From positions 1-64,000 of IMG/VR virus record IMGVR_UViG_3300008111_000027: 64,000 nucleotides of DNA; one strand, written 5' to 3'. Positions within the stretch are counted from its first letter, which is position 1. The number at the start of each line of letters is the position of its first letter. The DNA is from a virus. Under the pieces are notes generated by a model, which saw nothing but the letters and a program-made list of their open reading frames with translations, was not told the origin of the DNA and did not search any database. Position numbers and translations under genes: made by a program. Of this stretch, positions 24,701-33,659 are shown piece by piece.

Positions 24701-25903
24701 GTCGTCCCAATTTAATGAAAACGCATATGAACCATCAACGTCGGAATTGTACTCCCTAATGTTTGGTATCAAATAACTAGCAACATATCTAACCCTACCT
24801 AAAGTTTCATTTTTACCTGATATTCTGAATCTATAACAAGCCGATGTTGGTATTCCTTTGTTAGGGTCATTTGTTGTTTCATTTTCACCAAATTCATTTG
24901 TGTACACAAAATCCATGTTCATGGGTAATGGGACCACAAATGAACCATCGTCCTCGATATCTTCTTGTATTTCGTATCTCTCAAGTATTGGTCGACCACT
25001 ACTGTCTTTATTTGGTGTAAACCTTATTATTTCAATAACAGCATCAAATGTGGTTAAATCACATTTTCGACCCATCTCACCTCTTGGTCTACAATTTTTA
25101 TTTATTGTATTTTTACCTTTATCCGAATATATTGAACCTAATAGATACGCTTTTGGCTCTACTTTAACCCCTTTACTTGATAAATCAAAATCAGTTCTGG
25201 TTAATCCAATTTCACATAAATCTTCGTTACCCCAAAAAGGATAAACTTCTATAGTTTGATTAAAAGAAACTATTTGAGGTAAAGTGTCTAAATCATTTGA
25301 CGCTTTGTACGAATATGTATTTTTGAATTTGTCAACACCTAAACCTTGTCTAATAAAATCGTCAGGTCTAAGTGAAAAACACCCAATATCAGATAAATCT
25401 ACATCAACATGAATTGTTTGTGTCCCTACAGGAACACCCCAAATCATGAAGTCACCAGCATCGTTTGTTTTTACAGTGTATTTGTAATATTTTTCATAAA
25501 CCTCAAGAACCTCTTCTCTCGTTAAAATATCTTTTTGGTCAGGGAATGTACCGGTTGGTTCGTGTCCACCGTGTTGTTTTCGACTTGGTAAAAGATTATA
25601 TCTATATCCTTCATCATTTTTACTATCTACCGTGGTAAATGGATATAACTCAGAAATTACGGGGTCGTTTGAATCTTCTTCGGATATTGGAATGAAAATA
25701 GAAACTCTAGCATTTGGAACACCGAATCCATTGTTTACAAAGATTCTTCCACAAACAACACCATAGTCCGCACACATTGAGGAGTATACCTCCGTCTGTG
25801 TGAATTTAAGGGATAATATTTCCAATAAGTCAAAGTCGTTTTTTAATTCGACAACAACTTTTTGGTCTTTACCTATATTTGTGGAAATTCTGTGTTTCTG
25901 CAT
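21779..25903 (-). CDS. Large virion structural protein with transthyretin-like domain, 1374 aa
   Basis: Residues ~45-170 show the pattern of a carboxypeptidase-regulatory/transthyretin-like beta domain: VCGRIFVNNGFGVPNARVSIF, later NDAGDFMIWGVPVGTQTIHV. Around residues 475-518 there is a long hydrophobic stretch (FSFAILLAIIINAFERVIY then TAFVGAVQIIIAPFQLI), unusual for a soluble virion protein. The region after it contains paired Cys residues and Thr/Gly-rich segments. The start lies 5 nt downstream of a CTATTTATA late-promoter-like motif. The gene begins an overlapping run that continues through 586-, 277- and 388-aa proteins. It follows gp6, so a distal baseplate or fibre role is inferred. 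Confidence 0.6.
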   Translation of the reverse strand: MQKHRISTNIGKDQKVVVELKNDFDLLEILSLKFTQTEVYSSMCADYGVVCGRIFVNNGFGVPNARVSIFIPISEEDSNDPVISELYPFTTVDSKNDEGYRYNLLPSRKQHGGHEPTGTFPDQKDILTREEVLEVYEKYYKYTVKTNDAGDFMIWGVPVGTQTIHVDVDLSDIGCFSLRPDDFIRQGLGVDKFKNTYSYKASNDLDTLPQIVSFNQTIEVYPFWGNEDLCEIGLTRTDFDLSSKGVKVEPKAYLLGSIYSDKGKNTINKNCRPRGEMGRKCDLTTFDAVIEIIRFTPNKDSSGRPILERYEIQEDIEDDGSFVVPLPMNMDFVYTNEFGENETTNDPNKGIPTSACYRFRISGKNETLGRVRYVASYLIPNIREYNSDVDGSYAFSLNWDDYPTSATSSSVIFNQTYGSYYPEDYFYRFTYNKVYTVTSYMGGHFKGGKDNFLGIKDIAPKAEEDCESSVVTPPINYAWRKFSFAILLAIIINAFERVIYTAFVGAVQIIIAPFQLIYEKVRIGPWNILGWTFYWAPFDGWDESIIEPLQALGTVRLSLTIYPECESCDEIQVFTEDSSTDTDPSNIYQKVASGTAVRDKLTFLVNCTTYTLPPPTTGTTTYTWRDCTNNSIQSQSIPFSGSSVTGVCARDGSMSYAGGDGVPVVTGTCDSTVTDIFICDYDPTEREYFLSESPSSGLTSYYYTGYTYGQSLSTIINNIIVNPNRNYYIRVTSYLAHSGAQTADITALSGLTTGNSYTFLYRNYTCGSTTGVLGRDLASANSWLQWNDPTIPKDYVWSGFTYEIYDSNYPITGSTTSSFDSTSLPEGCLSQNTIYDDSGIVKISYCASGTTADYSGTTANPGTNCNNLNLMVVGQAAANDLSKNPCSIKCDTRSGFSEFRFGVYTVIPAAHTDNRDVQFKLIREYARRKLVNKVFCEGIANYSFFDNWLAGSLYMFPFKARVRWDNEETLDLNVRGTNYCQNLLYYKVSEKTSNDAVKKFYYRSTKWNGSIFQKTASGSEFSTLRHPTTIMDLGPRDEFIKEICVDPTLDPNCSIVRSIGSTSYQNFKEMLGLYINYRLDTNANYNYKDFFSNNGYTSYYPFNTNKEILNGDVLQLISINNEAGIEEFDLQNRYYGQYSPVILDPDDYVQLFKSQSGTTNGPMPINFVLDDDGYRVRVCLNEPGRLTESSQIVPFFYWDKDGQGFGEGYGQSWDYATVVSQRLQGMTYNYAFTGDSTYNYVLFPMTKTYSGDTFTIAGADVNDGSFDVEDTNDVHLNYNNQEEGFTVLHITSGTTLSPDAGTLWIRVGEVGGWASKPWNNDVDFILKPTQVNYTGNKQILSTPFLFYFGLRPGATAVDKFIKLFGPKGAFPSQE

Positions 25904-25908
25904 TATTC

Positions 25909-25917
25909 TATAAATAG
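25909..25917 (-). promoter_or_regulatory. Late-promoter-like motif before the 1374-aa gene
   Basis: Minus strand CTATTTATA, 5 nt upstream of the ATG at 25903. Confidence 0.5.
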
Positions 25918-25955
25918 AAAATTATGGATTTCCAGAAAAATAAATAAAAATTAAA

Positions 25956-27788
25956 TTAGAATGTAGTCGTTCCTAATGTTTTTACTCTAACTTTTATATC
26001 TTTCTGAGGAAATCTTATTTGATATATTTGGTTAGATTTCATATAGATAGTCATATCGGATTGAGCAATTTCTTTTGTGGTTGGGTCAATATATGATTGT
26101 AACACTTCAGAAGATGAATATTCTCCACCTACGTTATTGAAAACTCTTATATCGACAGCGTTTACCACTCCATTTACTTCACCTATTGTTTTATATAAAT
26201 CACCAACAAATAATGGGTCACCCATTTTTCTTTTTTCAATTGAAAAATAACTAACAGTATCCTCGATAATAGTTTTAACAATCTCTGTTTGGTTACCATT
26301 TTTATCAATAACAACGTCAATCTCTAGTGTGAAATCAACCACTTCACCGCTTTGAACTTCTAAAAAGTCATTAACCATTCGGTACTCGGCTAAGTAAGAT
26401 AAAATGTTGTTTTTTAATGTGTTTGAAACAGTATCAATAAGATTACCATTCTCATCATATGACAATAATTTAATTTTTATTTTATTGTCTTCTTCCATCA
26501 CGTTTACCTTAGCGGGAGCCCCATATGTTGATGGCATTGTCTCAATTAAAGATTTATAATCATTAAGAGTTACCGCCCTATTTTGTGCAGAGAAGTTATA
26601 TGCTATCATGTTTCTAACTTCTTCAATTGTGGGTTGGTCCGCACCTCCAACAGCTGGTGTTACGTTGGTTACGGTTAAAGAATTTTGTACTTGAGTGTTC
26701 GTTGATGAGTTAGGTCCATTAATAGAAAATTCAACATTATCTACACTTGTAATAATATCAATACCGAGATTACTATCCTTACCTCCTCCAATTCTATATT
26801 TTATGAATAACGTTGTATTTGATTTCGGTAAAGCACCTAATGATAGGTTATTCAAATACGTTCCAAGACTTACTCTTAAAGTACCTTGGTTATAGTTGTC
26901 CAAATTATCCAATGGATTAACATTACCAGAACCAAATGTTACCGAAAAATAATTTTCGGGAGTATATTCTGTAATAAATTTATTTGTAACTGGAACGTAT
27001 GTTCCCGATATGAAATTATCACTATCAGATGCCGATGTTGGGTCGGGCACAAATACTTTATCTTGTATTAATGATTTTACTTCGTACCATTTATTTTCAG
27101 AACTTAAAAATTCAGAGTTAGTTGGATTATTTACAAAGTTTGTTCCCTCTTTATGAATTACTCCACTCACCCCTAATATGTTTTGTTCAGGTAAGAATAT
27201 TTTTAAGAAAGGTTTTTGGTCAACTTCTGTTATAACTTTTCTATATATTCTTGTTACACCATTTACAACAGCTTCTCTTTTTACAATTGAGTATGATATG
27301 AGTCTATTATTACCATCAAAATTTGGGATTTTTAATCTGTTTGGTTCACCTCTTTTATTGAAGGGATTTGAGAAATCAATATCGTCGATGGTTTCAAAAA
27401 CTTGTCCCCCACCCGATACTTGTGCACCTGATTTTATAGTCCCCAAATAACGCTCATCTTCTTTATCTCCTCTAACAGGTACTTGTATTGTAAAATCACA
27501 CAAAGAAACCGATGGTCTATTACCTGGTATTCTCATACCATATGTTTTGGCAATATGATACAATGATTGTCTTTGTTGTGCAAAATCTAGCATTGTCTCT
27601 TGCCAAACCCTATCAATGTGAAAATGTAAATTGTCTGTCACAGCGGCATTTAAATCCAATAAAACAGAATAAATTGATGCGTCATTTGTATTCTTAATCA
27701 AATCGGGATAATATTCCCTTGTGAGATTAACTAGTTCCTGTCTTAAACTCGCAAAGTCTCTGACGGCGTATGATATTTTTTTAGCCAT
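25956..27788 (-). CDS. 6: Baseplate wedge protein, T4 gp6 / phage baseplate J family, 610 aa
   Basis: The N-terminus (YAVRDFASLRQELVNLTREY, then NDASIYSVLLDLNAAVTDNL) is typical of the baseplate J/gp6 family that forms the wedge ring of contractile tails. The central part carries ITEYTPENYFSVTFGSGNVN and RYRIGGG-like sequences, common in this family, followed by AVTLNDYKSLIETMPSTYGAP, the conserved late segment. Length is close to T4 gp6 (660 aa). It is separated by one base from gp25 upstream, and these proteins are partners in the wedge, so the adjacency supports both assignments. Confidence 0.85.
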   Translation of the reverse strand: MAKKISYAVRDFASLRQELVNLTREYYPDLIKNTNDASIYSVLLDLNAAVTDNLHFHIDRVWQETMLDFAQQRQSLYHIAKTYGMRIPGNRPSVSLCDFTIQVPVRGDKEDERYLGTIKSGAQVSGGGQVFETIDDIDFSNPFNKRGEPNRLKIPNFDGNNRLISYSIVKREAVVNGVTRIYRKVITEVDQKPFLKIFLPEQNILGVSGVIHKEGTNFVNNPTNSEFLSSENKWYEVKSLIQDKVFVPDPTSASDSDNFISGTYVPVTNKFITEYTPENYFSVTFGSGNVNPLDNLDNYNQGTLRVSLGTYLNNLSLGALPKSNTTLFIKYRIGGGKDSNLGIDIITSVDNVEFSINGPNSSTNTQVQNSLTVTNVTPAVGGADQPTIEEVRNMIAYNFSAQNRAVTLNDYKSLIETMPSTYGAPAKVNVMEEDNKIKIKLLSYDENGNLIDTVSNTLKNNILSYLAEYRMVNDFLEVQSGEVVDFTLEIDVVIDKNGNQTEIVKTIIEDTVSYFSIEKRKMGDPLFVGDLYKTIGEVNGVVNAVDIRVFNNVGGEYSSSEVLQSYIDPTTKEIAQSDMTIYMKSNQIYQIRFPQKDIKVRVKTLGTTTF

Positions 27789-27789
27789 A

Positions 27790-28242
27790 TTATATGTTAA
27801 TAATTATAAAATCGGACGAAACAAAAGGTTCGTTATTTATGTCATAGTCAATTCGAACTTTTGCGGTATATGGTTTGGTTGAATAATCAGAAACTCTAAA
27901 CAATCTTGAGTCCTCATCTTCTTGTGGGCTCATAGATTCTTCAGGGTCTTGGTCAGCGGGTGTAACTCTAATTGATTTTATTTCTAAATTAGGTATGTAT
28001 AATTTCACCGCAGTTCTTATTTCATCTTCTATCTGACCCCATGTTACAGCGTCATTTGGTTCAAAAATAAATTCATATAATCTAGTCCCAAAATCAGGTA
28101 AATAATATCTTGAACCCTTTCTTGTTAATAACAAGTGAATCAAGTTTGCACGAATCTCTCTCTCAGGGGTTTCGGTCATAACCAAAAAATCACCCTTAGG
28201 ACTAATTCTGAATGGAAAATCTATACCATATGTAATCGCCAT
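27790..28242 (-). CDS. 25: Baseplate wedge protein gp25 (GPW/gp25 family), 150 aa
   Basis: This small protein matches the gp25/GPW family of contractile tails. It has an early segment PEREIRANLIHLLLTRKGSR, then YYLPDFGTRLYEFIFEPNDA, and an ending with IRVTP followed by a strand that contributes to the core bundle with gp6 and gp7. Length is close to T4 gp25 (132 aa). The acidic insertion near residues 104-118 (DQDPEESMSPQEDEDS) is unusual. A late-promoter-like ATATTTATT ends only 3 nt upstream of the ATG, so the transcript may be nearly leaderless. It lies immediately after the nrdA terminator, marking the switch from replication to structural genes. Confidence 0.88.
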   Translation of the reverse strand: MAITYGIDFPFRISPKGDFLVMTETPEREIRANLIHLLLTRKGSRYYLPDFGTRLYEFIFEPNDAVTWGQIEDEIRTAVKLYIPNLEIKSIRVTPADQDPEESMSPQEDEDSRLFRVSDYSTKPYTAKVRIDYDINNEPFVSSDFIIINI

Positions 28243-28245
28243 ACT

Positions 28246-28254
28246 AATAAATAT
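28246..28254 (-). promoter_or_regulatory. Late-promoter-like motif before gp25
   Basis: The minus strand reads ATATTTATT, ending 3 nt before the gp25 ATG. The same motif recurs before other structural genes in this window. Confidence 0.55.
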
Positions 28255-28284
28255 AACTAAAGAACAAATACTAATAAATAAAAA

Positions 28285-28306
28285 AATCCCAACCGAAGTT
28301 GGGATT
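28285..28306 (-). terminator. Intrinsic terminator downstream of nrdA
   Basis: Minus strand: a 9-bp stem AATCCCAAC/GTTGGGATT with a TTCG loop is followed directly by a run of T residues. It lies between the nrdA stop (28393) and gp25. It separates the replication/nucleotide module from the late baseplate genes. Confidence 0.8.
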
Positions 28307-28311
28307 ATATA

Positions 28312-28346
28312 TTGTTTGATTTTTTTGCTCCTGTATAATCAAACAA
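28312..28346. repeat. Inverted repeat between nrdA and its terminator
   Basis: Perfect 10-bp arms TTGTTTGATT and AATCAAACAA flank a 15-nt loop. On the minus strand the loop includes AGGAG. No start codon follows at a useful distance, so this is probably mRNA 3'-end structure upstream of the terminator. Its role is unknown. Confidence 0.5.
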
Positions 28347-28392
28347 AGTAGATGTATGGTTAATTATAAAATATCAATGGAGCCACCTACAG

Positions 28393-30825
28393 TTACGAGC
28401 CACAACCTTCACATTCAAAAGGAGAATCTGTTGGTCTTGATGGTATTGACATCTCCACGACTTCTTCTTCTTTTTGATTATTTTGGTTGTATGAAGTATT
28501 TTGTACTTCTTTAGCTTCAACTGTGGGTTTTGCTGTTGAGGTGTCGATTCCTAAACCCTTTAATGGGTCAACAGCAGCTCTGGTTCGTAAATAATACATA
28601 CCCGTTTTTAAACCAAGTTTCCATCCATAAAGATGTGCGGCTAAAACTTTGGTTTTGTTTGCGTTGTCAATAAATAAATTTAAAGACTGTGATTGGTCAA
28701 TGTAAATTGACCTGTTTGCCGCCATGGTTAAGATTCTTTTTTGAGACATTTCCCAAACTGTTTTGTAAACTTCTTTCACATCAACAGGTACCTCAGGAAT
28801 GTTTTGAACAGAACCATTTTCCATGATTAGTTTTTTCTTTAATTCGTCAGACCACAATCCTCTTTCAAGTAATTCATTTACGAGATGTTTATTGATTACA
28901 ATAAATTCACCTCCTAATGTTCTTCTTGAGTAAAGGTTAGATGTAAATGGTTCAAATGCTTCATTATTACCAAGAATTTGTGCGGTAGATGCTGTTGGCA
29001 TAGGAGCAACTAATAGAGAGTTTCTTACACCATGTTTAACAACATCTTTTCTTAGTGACTTCCAATCCCATCTTCCACTTGTGTCCTTGTCTGTTTTACC
29101 CCATAACTCGTATTGAAATTGACCTTTAGATAACGGAGAACCTTCAAATGAAGAGTACGCCCCGTTTTCAACAGCCAAGTCTTTAGACGATGTGAGAGCC
29201 GCGAAATAAATTGTTTCAAATATTTCTACTTGTAATTTGTCCGAATCCTCACTTTCAAAAGGTAATTTTAACATACAAAACACATCCGCCAATCCTTGTA
29301 CACCTAAACCAACTGGTCTATGTTTCATGTTTGAAAGTTTTGTTTCCTCAGTAGGGTAAAAATTCAAATCAATAACGTTGTTTAGGTTTTTCACAACTTG
29401 ATATACATTATCATAAAGTAGTTCATGATTAAATTCTTTATTAATGATGTATTTTGGTAATGCGATTGACGCTAAATTACAAACCGCTTGTTCTGTTGGG
29501 CTTGAGTACTCAATAATCTCGGTACACAAATTAGATGATTTAATTGTACCTAAGTTCTTTTGGTTTGATTTGTAATTAGCAGCATCCTTGTACAACATGT
29601 ATGGGGTACCGGTCTCAATTTGTGCCGTTAAAATTGCGTCCATTAATTTTCTCGCTTTAACAACTTTTCTTGCTCGACCCTCTTTCTCATACCTTTCGTA
29701 CAATTCTGTGAATTCTTGAGTAAAAGAAAATGGGTCATCATAAGCGTCTGACAAACCAGGAGCTTCATCAGGTGAAAATAGTGACCACTCCCCGTCTTCC
29801 TCAACTCTTTTCATAAAAAGATTGGGTGTCCACATCGCTAAGAATAAATCACGAGCCCTTAATTCTTCTTTACCGTGATTTTTTCTCAAATCAATAAATT
29901 CAAAAACATCTGCGTGCCATGGCTCAAGATAAATCGCGAAAGAACCTTTTCTTTTACCACCCTGATTAATCCAACGAGCGACTTCATTGTATGTTTTCAT
30001 CATCGGGAGTAGTCCGTCTGATTCACCACCTGTTCCTTTAATATATGAACCCTTGGCTCTAACATCATGAACATGTAGTCCGATACCACCAGCCCATTTT
30101 GAAATTTTAGCAACATCTTTAATTGTGTCAAACAAACCATCAATGTCATCACCTTTATTACCAATTAAGAAACAAGAAGACATTTGTGGTCTACGAGTAC
30201 CGGCATTAAACAAAGTTGGAGTTGCGTGAGTGTAAAAATGTTGTGATAAATCGTCATAAATTCTCAAAGCAGTTTCTAAGTCACCATTACAAATACCAAC
30301 AGCAACTCTCATGTACATATATTGAGGTCTTTCAACGATTCTTCTTCCGATTTTCAAAAGGTAAGAACGTTCAAGAGTTTTAAATCCAAAATAATCAAAA
30401 TCAAAATCTCTCTCTTGAACAATCGCACCATCTAAAGATTCTTTGTTTTGAATCACAAATTGATAAACCTCATCTGATATTAAAGATGAATCTTTTCCTG
30501 TTCTTGGTTCAATAAATGAGTGAAGTTCTTTAATACATTGGGAAAACTTTTTTGGTGTCGTTTTATGTAGATTTGACACCGCCAATCTTCCAGCTAATTT
30601 AGCATAGTCTGAATGTGTTGTTACCATAGACGCAGCCGTCTCGGCTGCTAATGTGTCCAACTCAGTTGTAGATATACCATCGTAAATCCCTTGAGTAACT
30701 TTAAGAGTCACTAATGTTGGGTCAATGTATTCTAAATTCAAATCATCACAGAAATATTGTATTCTTCTGGTGATTTTGTCATATCTCATTTCTTCCAATG
30801 AGCCATCTCTCTTTTTTACTTTCAT
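28393..30825 (-). CDS. nrdA: Ribonucleoside-diphosphate reductase class I, alpha subunit, 810 aa
   Basis: Reduces ribonucleoside diphosphates to deoxy forms for phage DNA synthesis, together with NrdB. Residues 1-~95 form an ATP-cone allosteric domain. Active-site residues are visible: Cys218 (SSCFLIG) and Cys449 (AVCNLAS) as the redox pair, and Asn432-Leu-Cys434-Thr-Glu436 as the radical and acid site. The Tyr-Tyr pair of the radical path is in GMYYLRTRAA. The C-terminal tail ends CEGCGS, with Cys805 and Cys808 as the likely thioredoxin/glutaredoxin-reduced pair. Length is slightly above the E. coli enzyme. It is 7 bp downstream of nrdB, clearly in one operon, and is followed by a strong terminator. 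Confidence 0.95.
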   Translation of the reverse strand: MKVKKRDGSLEEMRYDKITRRIQYFCDDLNLEYIDPTLVTLKVTQGIYDGISTTELDTLAAETAASMVTTHSDYAKLAGRLAVSNLHKTTPKKFSQCIKELHSFIEPRTGKDSSLISDEVYQFVIQNKESLDGAIVQERDFDFDYFGFKTLERSYLLKIGRRIVERPQYMYMRVAVGICNGDLETALRIYDDLSQHFYTHATPTLFNAGTRRPQMSSCFLIGNKGDDIDGLFDTIKDVAKISKWAGGIGLHVHDVRAKGSYIKGTGGESDGLLPMMKTYNEVARWINQGGKRKGSFAIYLEPWHADVFEFIDLRKNHGKEELRARDLFLAMWTPNLFMKRVEEDGEWSLFSPDEAPGLSDAYDDPFSFTQEFTELYERYEKEGRARKVVKARKLMDAILTAQIETGTPYMLYKDAANYKSNQKNLGTIKSSNLCTEIIEYSSPTEQAVCNLASIALPKYIINKEFNHELLYDNVYQVVKNLNNVIDLNFYPTEETKLSNMKHRPVGLGVQGLADVFCMLKLPFESEDSDKLQVEIFETIYFAALTSSKDLAVENGAYSSFEGSPLSKGQFQYELWGKTDKDTSGRWDWKSLRKDVVKHGVRNSLLVAPMPTASTAQILGNNEAFEPFTSNLYSRRTLGGEFIVINKHLVNELLERGLWSDELKKKLIMENGSVQNIPEVPVDVKEVYKTVWEMSQKRILTMAANRSIYIDQSQSLNLFIDNANKTKVLAAHLYGWKLGLKTGMYYLRTRAAVDPLKGLGIDTSTAKPTVEAKEVQNTSYNQNNQKEEEVVEMSIPSRPTDSPFECEGCGS

Positions 30826-30832
30826 AATCTAA

Positions 30833-31810
30833 TTAAAAATCTATATCTTCAAATGATGTATCCATATCTTCAATGGAAACGTTATTATTCACACCAGCTT
30901 TTTGATATTCAGCAACTCTTTTTTCAAAGAAATTAGTCTTACCTTGAAGAGCAATATTTTGCATGAAATCAAATGGATTTTCAACATTGTAGACCTTTGA
31001 ACAATTTAATGACATTAATAGTCTATCGGTCACAAATTCCAAATATTGAGACATCAAATCTGAATTCATACCAATTAGTTTAACAGGTAGTGCCTCTAAA
31101 ATAAATTCTTTTTCAATCTCTAAAGCTCCACAGATAATGTCTTTAATTCTCTTCTCACTTAATTTATTTTCAATATGGTGATTAAACAAATGACAAGCAA
31201 AGTCACAGTGCATTCCTTCATCTCTTGAAATAAGCTCATTTGAAAAGGTTAAACCCGGCATTAAACCACGTTTTTTGAGCCAGAAAATAGAACAGAATGA
31301 GCCAGAAAAGAAAATACCCTCAACAGCAGCAAAGGCAATAAGTCTTTCAACGAAGGTACCCTTTTCAATATACTTTAACGCCCATTCCGCCTTTTTCTTA
31401 ACAGCAGGGATTGTGTCAATTGCATTAAATAATCTACCTTGTTCTTGTTTATCCTTGATATATGTATCAATCAACAAAGAATAAGTTTCACTGTGAATAT
31501 TTTCCATCATGATTTGGAAACCATAAAACATTTTAGCTTCCGTATATTGTACCGCATTCACAAAATTCATTGCAATGTTTTCATTTACAATACCATCCGA
31601 AGCGGCGAAAAATGCTAATACGTTTTTAACAAAATGTTGTTCATCTTCATTTAGTTTGTTTTCCCAATCATAAATGTCTTGAGCTAAATCAATTTCTTCA
31701 GCAGTCCAAAAACATGCTTCTTGTTGTTTGTAAAGTTTCCAAATGTCGTGGTGTTCGATTGGAAAAAGGACAAAACGTCCTGGATTTTCTTTCAAAATCT
31801 TCTCTGTCAT
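30833..31810 (-). CDS. nrdB: Ribonucleoside-diphosphate reductase class I, beta subunit, 325 aa
   Basis: Provides the tyrosyl radical to NrdA. The diiron ligands are in the expected spacing: Asp72, Glu103, His106, Glu164, Glu198 and His201. The radical tyrosine is Tyr110 in [11 protein letters not shown]. Signature segments [20 protein letters not shown] and [11 protein letters not shown] identify the family. The C-terminus ends in acidic/aromatic residues (DTSFEDIDF), suited to docking on NrdA. All ligands are intact, so the enzyme should be functional. It lies between the replicative helicase and nrdA with short gaps. Confidence 0.95.
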   Translation of the reverse strand: MTEKILKENPGRFVLFPIEHHDIWKLYKQQEACFWTAEEIDLAQDIYDWENKLNEDEQHFVKNVLAFFAASDGIVNENIAMNFVNAVQYTEAKMFYGFQIMMENIHSETYSLLIDTYIKDKQEQGRLFNAIDTIPAVKKKAEWALKYIEKGTFVERLIAFAAVEGIFFSGSFCSIFWLKKRGLMPGLTFSNELISRDEGMHCDFACHLFNHHIENKLSEKRIKDIICGALEIEKEFILEALPVKLIGMNSDLMSQYLEFVTDRLLMSLNCSKVYNVENPFDFMQNIALQGKTNFFEKRVAEYQKAGVNNNVSIEDMDTSFEDIDF

Positions 31811-31824
31811 GGTGATAATAATTA

Positions 31825-33201
31825 TTAATTTCTGTTTAAAGTTTCCTGTCTTTTGGTGAAAGCTTCTCTCACCCTGTCAGCAGCGTTTTTTTGTTTCTCC
31901 TCTTTATGACCAAGGAGTGTTGTTTGAGACTCAGTATCAATGACTAACAGTCTATTGTCAAATTTACAATTCTGCCAAATAATTCCGTCACGACCAATTC
32001 TTGACTTAAGTAAAGTCATGGTTGCTAAGTTATGTTCTTTTTGTTCTATGGTTTTACCTATTGATAAAATTACGTGGGCAATTTGCGCTTTTTTAATTGA
32101 CCCACCCATTTGGTCACTGTTTACAACTTCAGATGAAATAGATTCTCTGTTACCCTGAGTAGCCGTCCATATAACAATTCCAAATTCACTTGTCATCGCT
32201 TCTAAACTTCTCATTACTGAACCTTCACCTTTCCATTCTTCACCGAAATTAGATTTTTCGGGACTGATACAGTCGACATAATCAATAACTAAAAGGTCAA
32301 TCTTTTTACCTTCTGAAATTCTTTTTCTCAATCGAGATTTAATCTCAGATATTGAAACTGAATCACTTGGTAACTTTAAAATATCCAAGGTTCCTTTACT
32401 TTGAGTTTGAACCTCGTTTATCTTTTCTTTTACAAAATCTTTATTTTCAGGTTGTTCATCGGGTGCAATTCCTGACCAAATTGTGTAATGTTTCTTTTTG
32501 ATGTTATCGGGATTGTCTTCAAAAAATATTTGAAGAACATTGTACCCATGTAAGTAAGCAGTATTTGCAAATAATGATAATATGGTCGTTTTACCCGTAC
32601 CTGTTGGTGCTAATACAACACCAAGTTCCCCAATACCCAAACCACCTTTTAAAGCGGTGTCAAGACCCTCTATACCTGTTGGTATTGGTTGTCTATTATC
32701 TTTTTCTAAAGCGGCGTCGATATTGTGAAAAACATCCATACATTCTTCAGGTGGTAATCCGACTTGTAGTGCCTTTTGAATAATACCTTCAATCTTATGA
32801 TACTCTTGGAATTTACCATTTTCAATAATGGTTGTTACCATTTTAAGTTCCTTCTTTAAATTTTGTTGTTTACAAAAATTCAAAGCCTCTTCTCTGACCA
32901 TTGGGTCATCTACGGTATTTTCTTTGATGTCGTGAATTGTATCTAAATGTATTCTCGCGGTTTCTTGTGAACCCATTTCAAGAATTATAGTTTGACACAA
33001 ACTTTGATAATCAGGAATTTTCCCATATTTCTGATAGTACTCTTTGATATGGGAGGTAATAAATCTAAAAGAACTATTATCAAAATATTTGCTCTCGATT
33101 ACATCAATAATCTGTTCACCGTACTTTTTATCCTCTACAATTGATTTAATTAACGTTTGTTGAAATGACGCTCCGAGAAAACCAAAATTTTTTTCTGACA
33201 T
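31825..33201 (-). CDS. 41: Replicative DNA helicase, DnaB/T4 gp41-like, 458 aa
   Basis: A RecA-fold hexameric helicase that would unwind DNA 5'-3' at the phage fork. The Walker A motif is at residues ~198-206 (APTGTGKTT) and the Walker B at about residue 300 ([12 protein letters not shown]). A conserved Gln-containing motif ([13 protein letters not shown]) and a later arginine-rich LKSRIGRDG follow, as in DnaB-family enzymes. The N-terminal ~150 residues are helical and match the DnaB/gp41 N-domain in size. The surrounding genes (exonuclease, UvsX, SSB, reductase) form a replication operon. The start at 33201 is the first ATG after the upstream gene and is 14 bp from it. Confidence 0.9.
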   Translation of the reverse strand: MSEKNFGFLGASFQQTLIKSIVEDKKYGEQIIDVIESKYFDNSSFRFITSHIKEYYQKYGKIPDYQSLCQTIILEMGSQETARIHLDTIHDIKENTVDDPMVREEALNFCKQQNLKKELKMVTTIIENGKFQEYHKIEGIIQKALQVGLPPEECMDVFHNIDAALEKDNRQPIPTGIEGLDTALKGGLGIGELGVVLAPTGTGKTTILSLFANTAYLHGYNVLQIFFEDNPDNIKKKHYTIWSGIAPDEQPENKDFVKEKINEVQTQSKGTLDILKLPSDSVSISEIKSRLRKRISEGKKIDLLVIDYVDCISPEKSNFGEEWKGEGSVMRSLEAMTSEFGIVIWTATQGNRESISSEVVNSDQMGGSIKKAQIAHVILSIGKTIEQKEHNLATMTLLKSRIGRDGIIWQNCKFDNRLLVIDTESQTTLLGHKEEKQKNAADRVREAFTKRQETLNRN

Positions 33202-33215
33202 AGTTTTTTATTTTT

Positions 33216-33659
33216 TTATAATTGATAGTTTAAATAAGTTGTTTCCAAATCTCTAGATGATAAAATGTCGGTTAAATCTGACAAATATCTCTTTAAATAA
33301 GGACGAATGTCTACCGTATATCTAACCTTTGGGTGATAGACTTTAGCGGAAAACATCCTTTGAATAAATACATCGTCACCCATCTTAATCTCGAGCAAAA
33401 AGTACTCTTTTTCATTTTGTTCATCGGTTTCTGCACTATCCAAACCGTAAAAATAATCACGATTTTCATGTAGATAATCCAATGTTTTTGTTTTCAAATC
33501 TACACCAATATCGTCACAAATATTTTTAACGTAATAGTGTAAATCCATAGAACGTCTCGACTTTGGGTTATGCTCTCTTACATTGAAGAAGCGCTGACAG
33601 ATAATGTTTCCTTCTAATGTCAAAAGGAACTCGAACTTTGTTACTTCTTGATTACTCAT
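33216..33659 (-). CDS. Small phage protein with internal duplication, 147 aa, unknown
   Basis: No family recognised. The protein appears to contain two copies of one ~45-residue unit. Residues ~8-52 read FEFLLTLEGNIICQRFFNVR then a basic stretch ending DLHYYVKNICDD. Residues ~86-130 read YFLLEIKMGDDVFIQRMFSA then DIRPYLKRYLSD. It sits between the 5'-3' exonuclease, which it overlaps by 8 bp, and the replicative helicase, so it may be a replication accessory or regulatory protein. No enzyme motif, signal peptide or membrane segment is visible. Confidence 0.6.
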   Translation of the reverse strand: MSNQEVTKFEFLLTLEGNIICQRFFNVREHNPKSRRSMDLHYYVKNICDDIGVDLKTKTLDYLHENRDYFYGLDSAETDEQNEKEYFLLEIKMGDDVFIQRMFSAKVYHPKVRYTVDIRPYLKRYLSDLTDILSSRDLETTYLNYQL

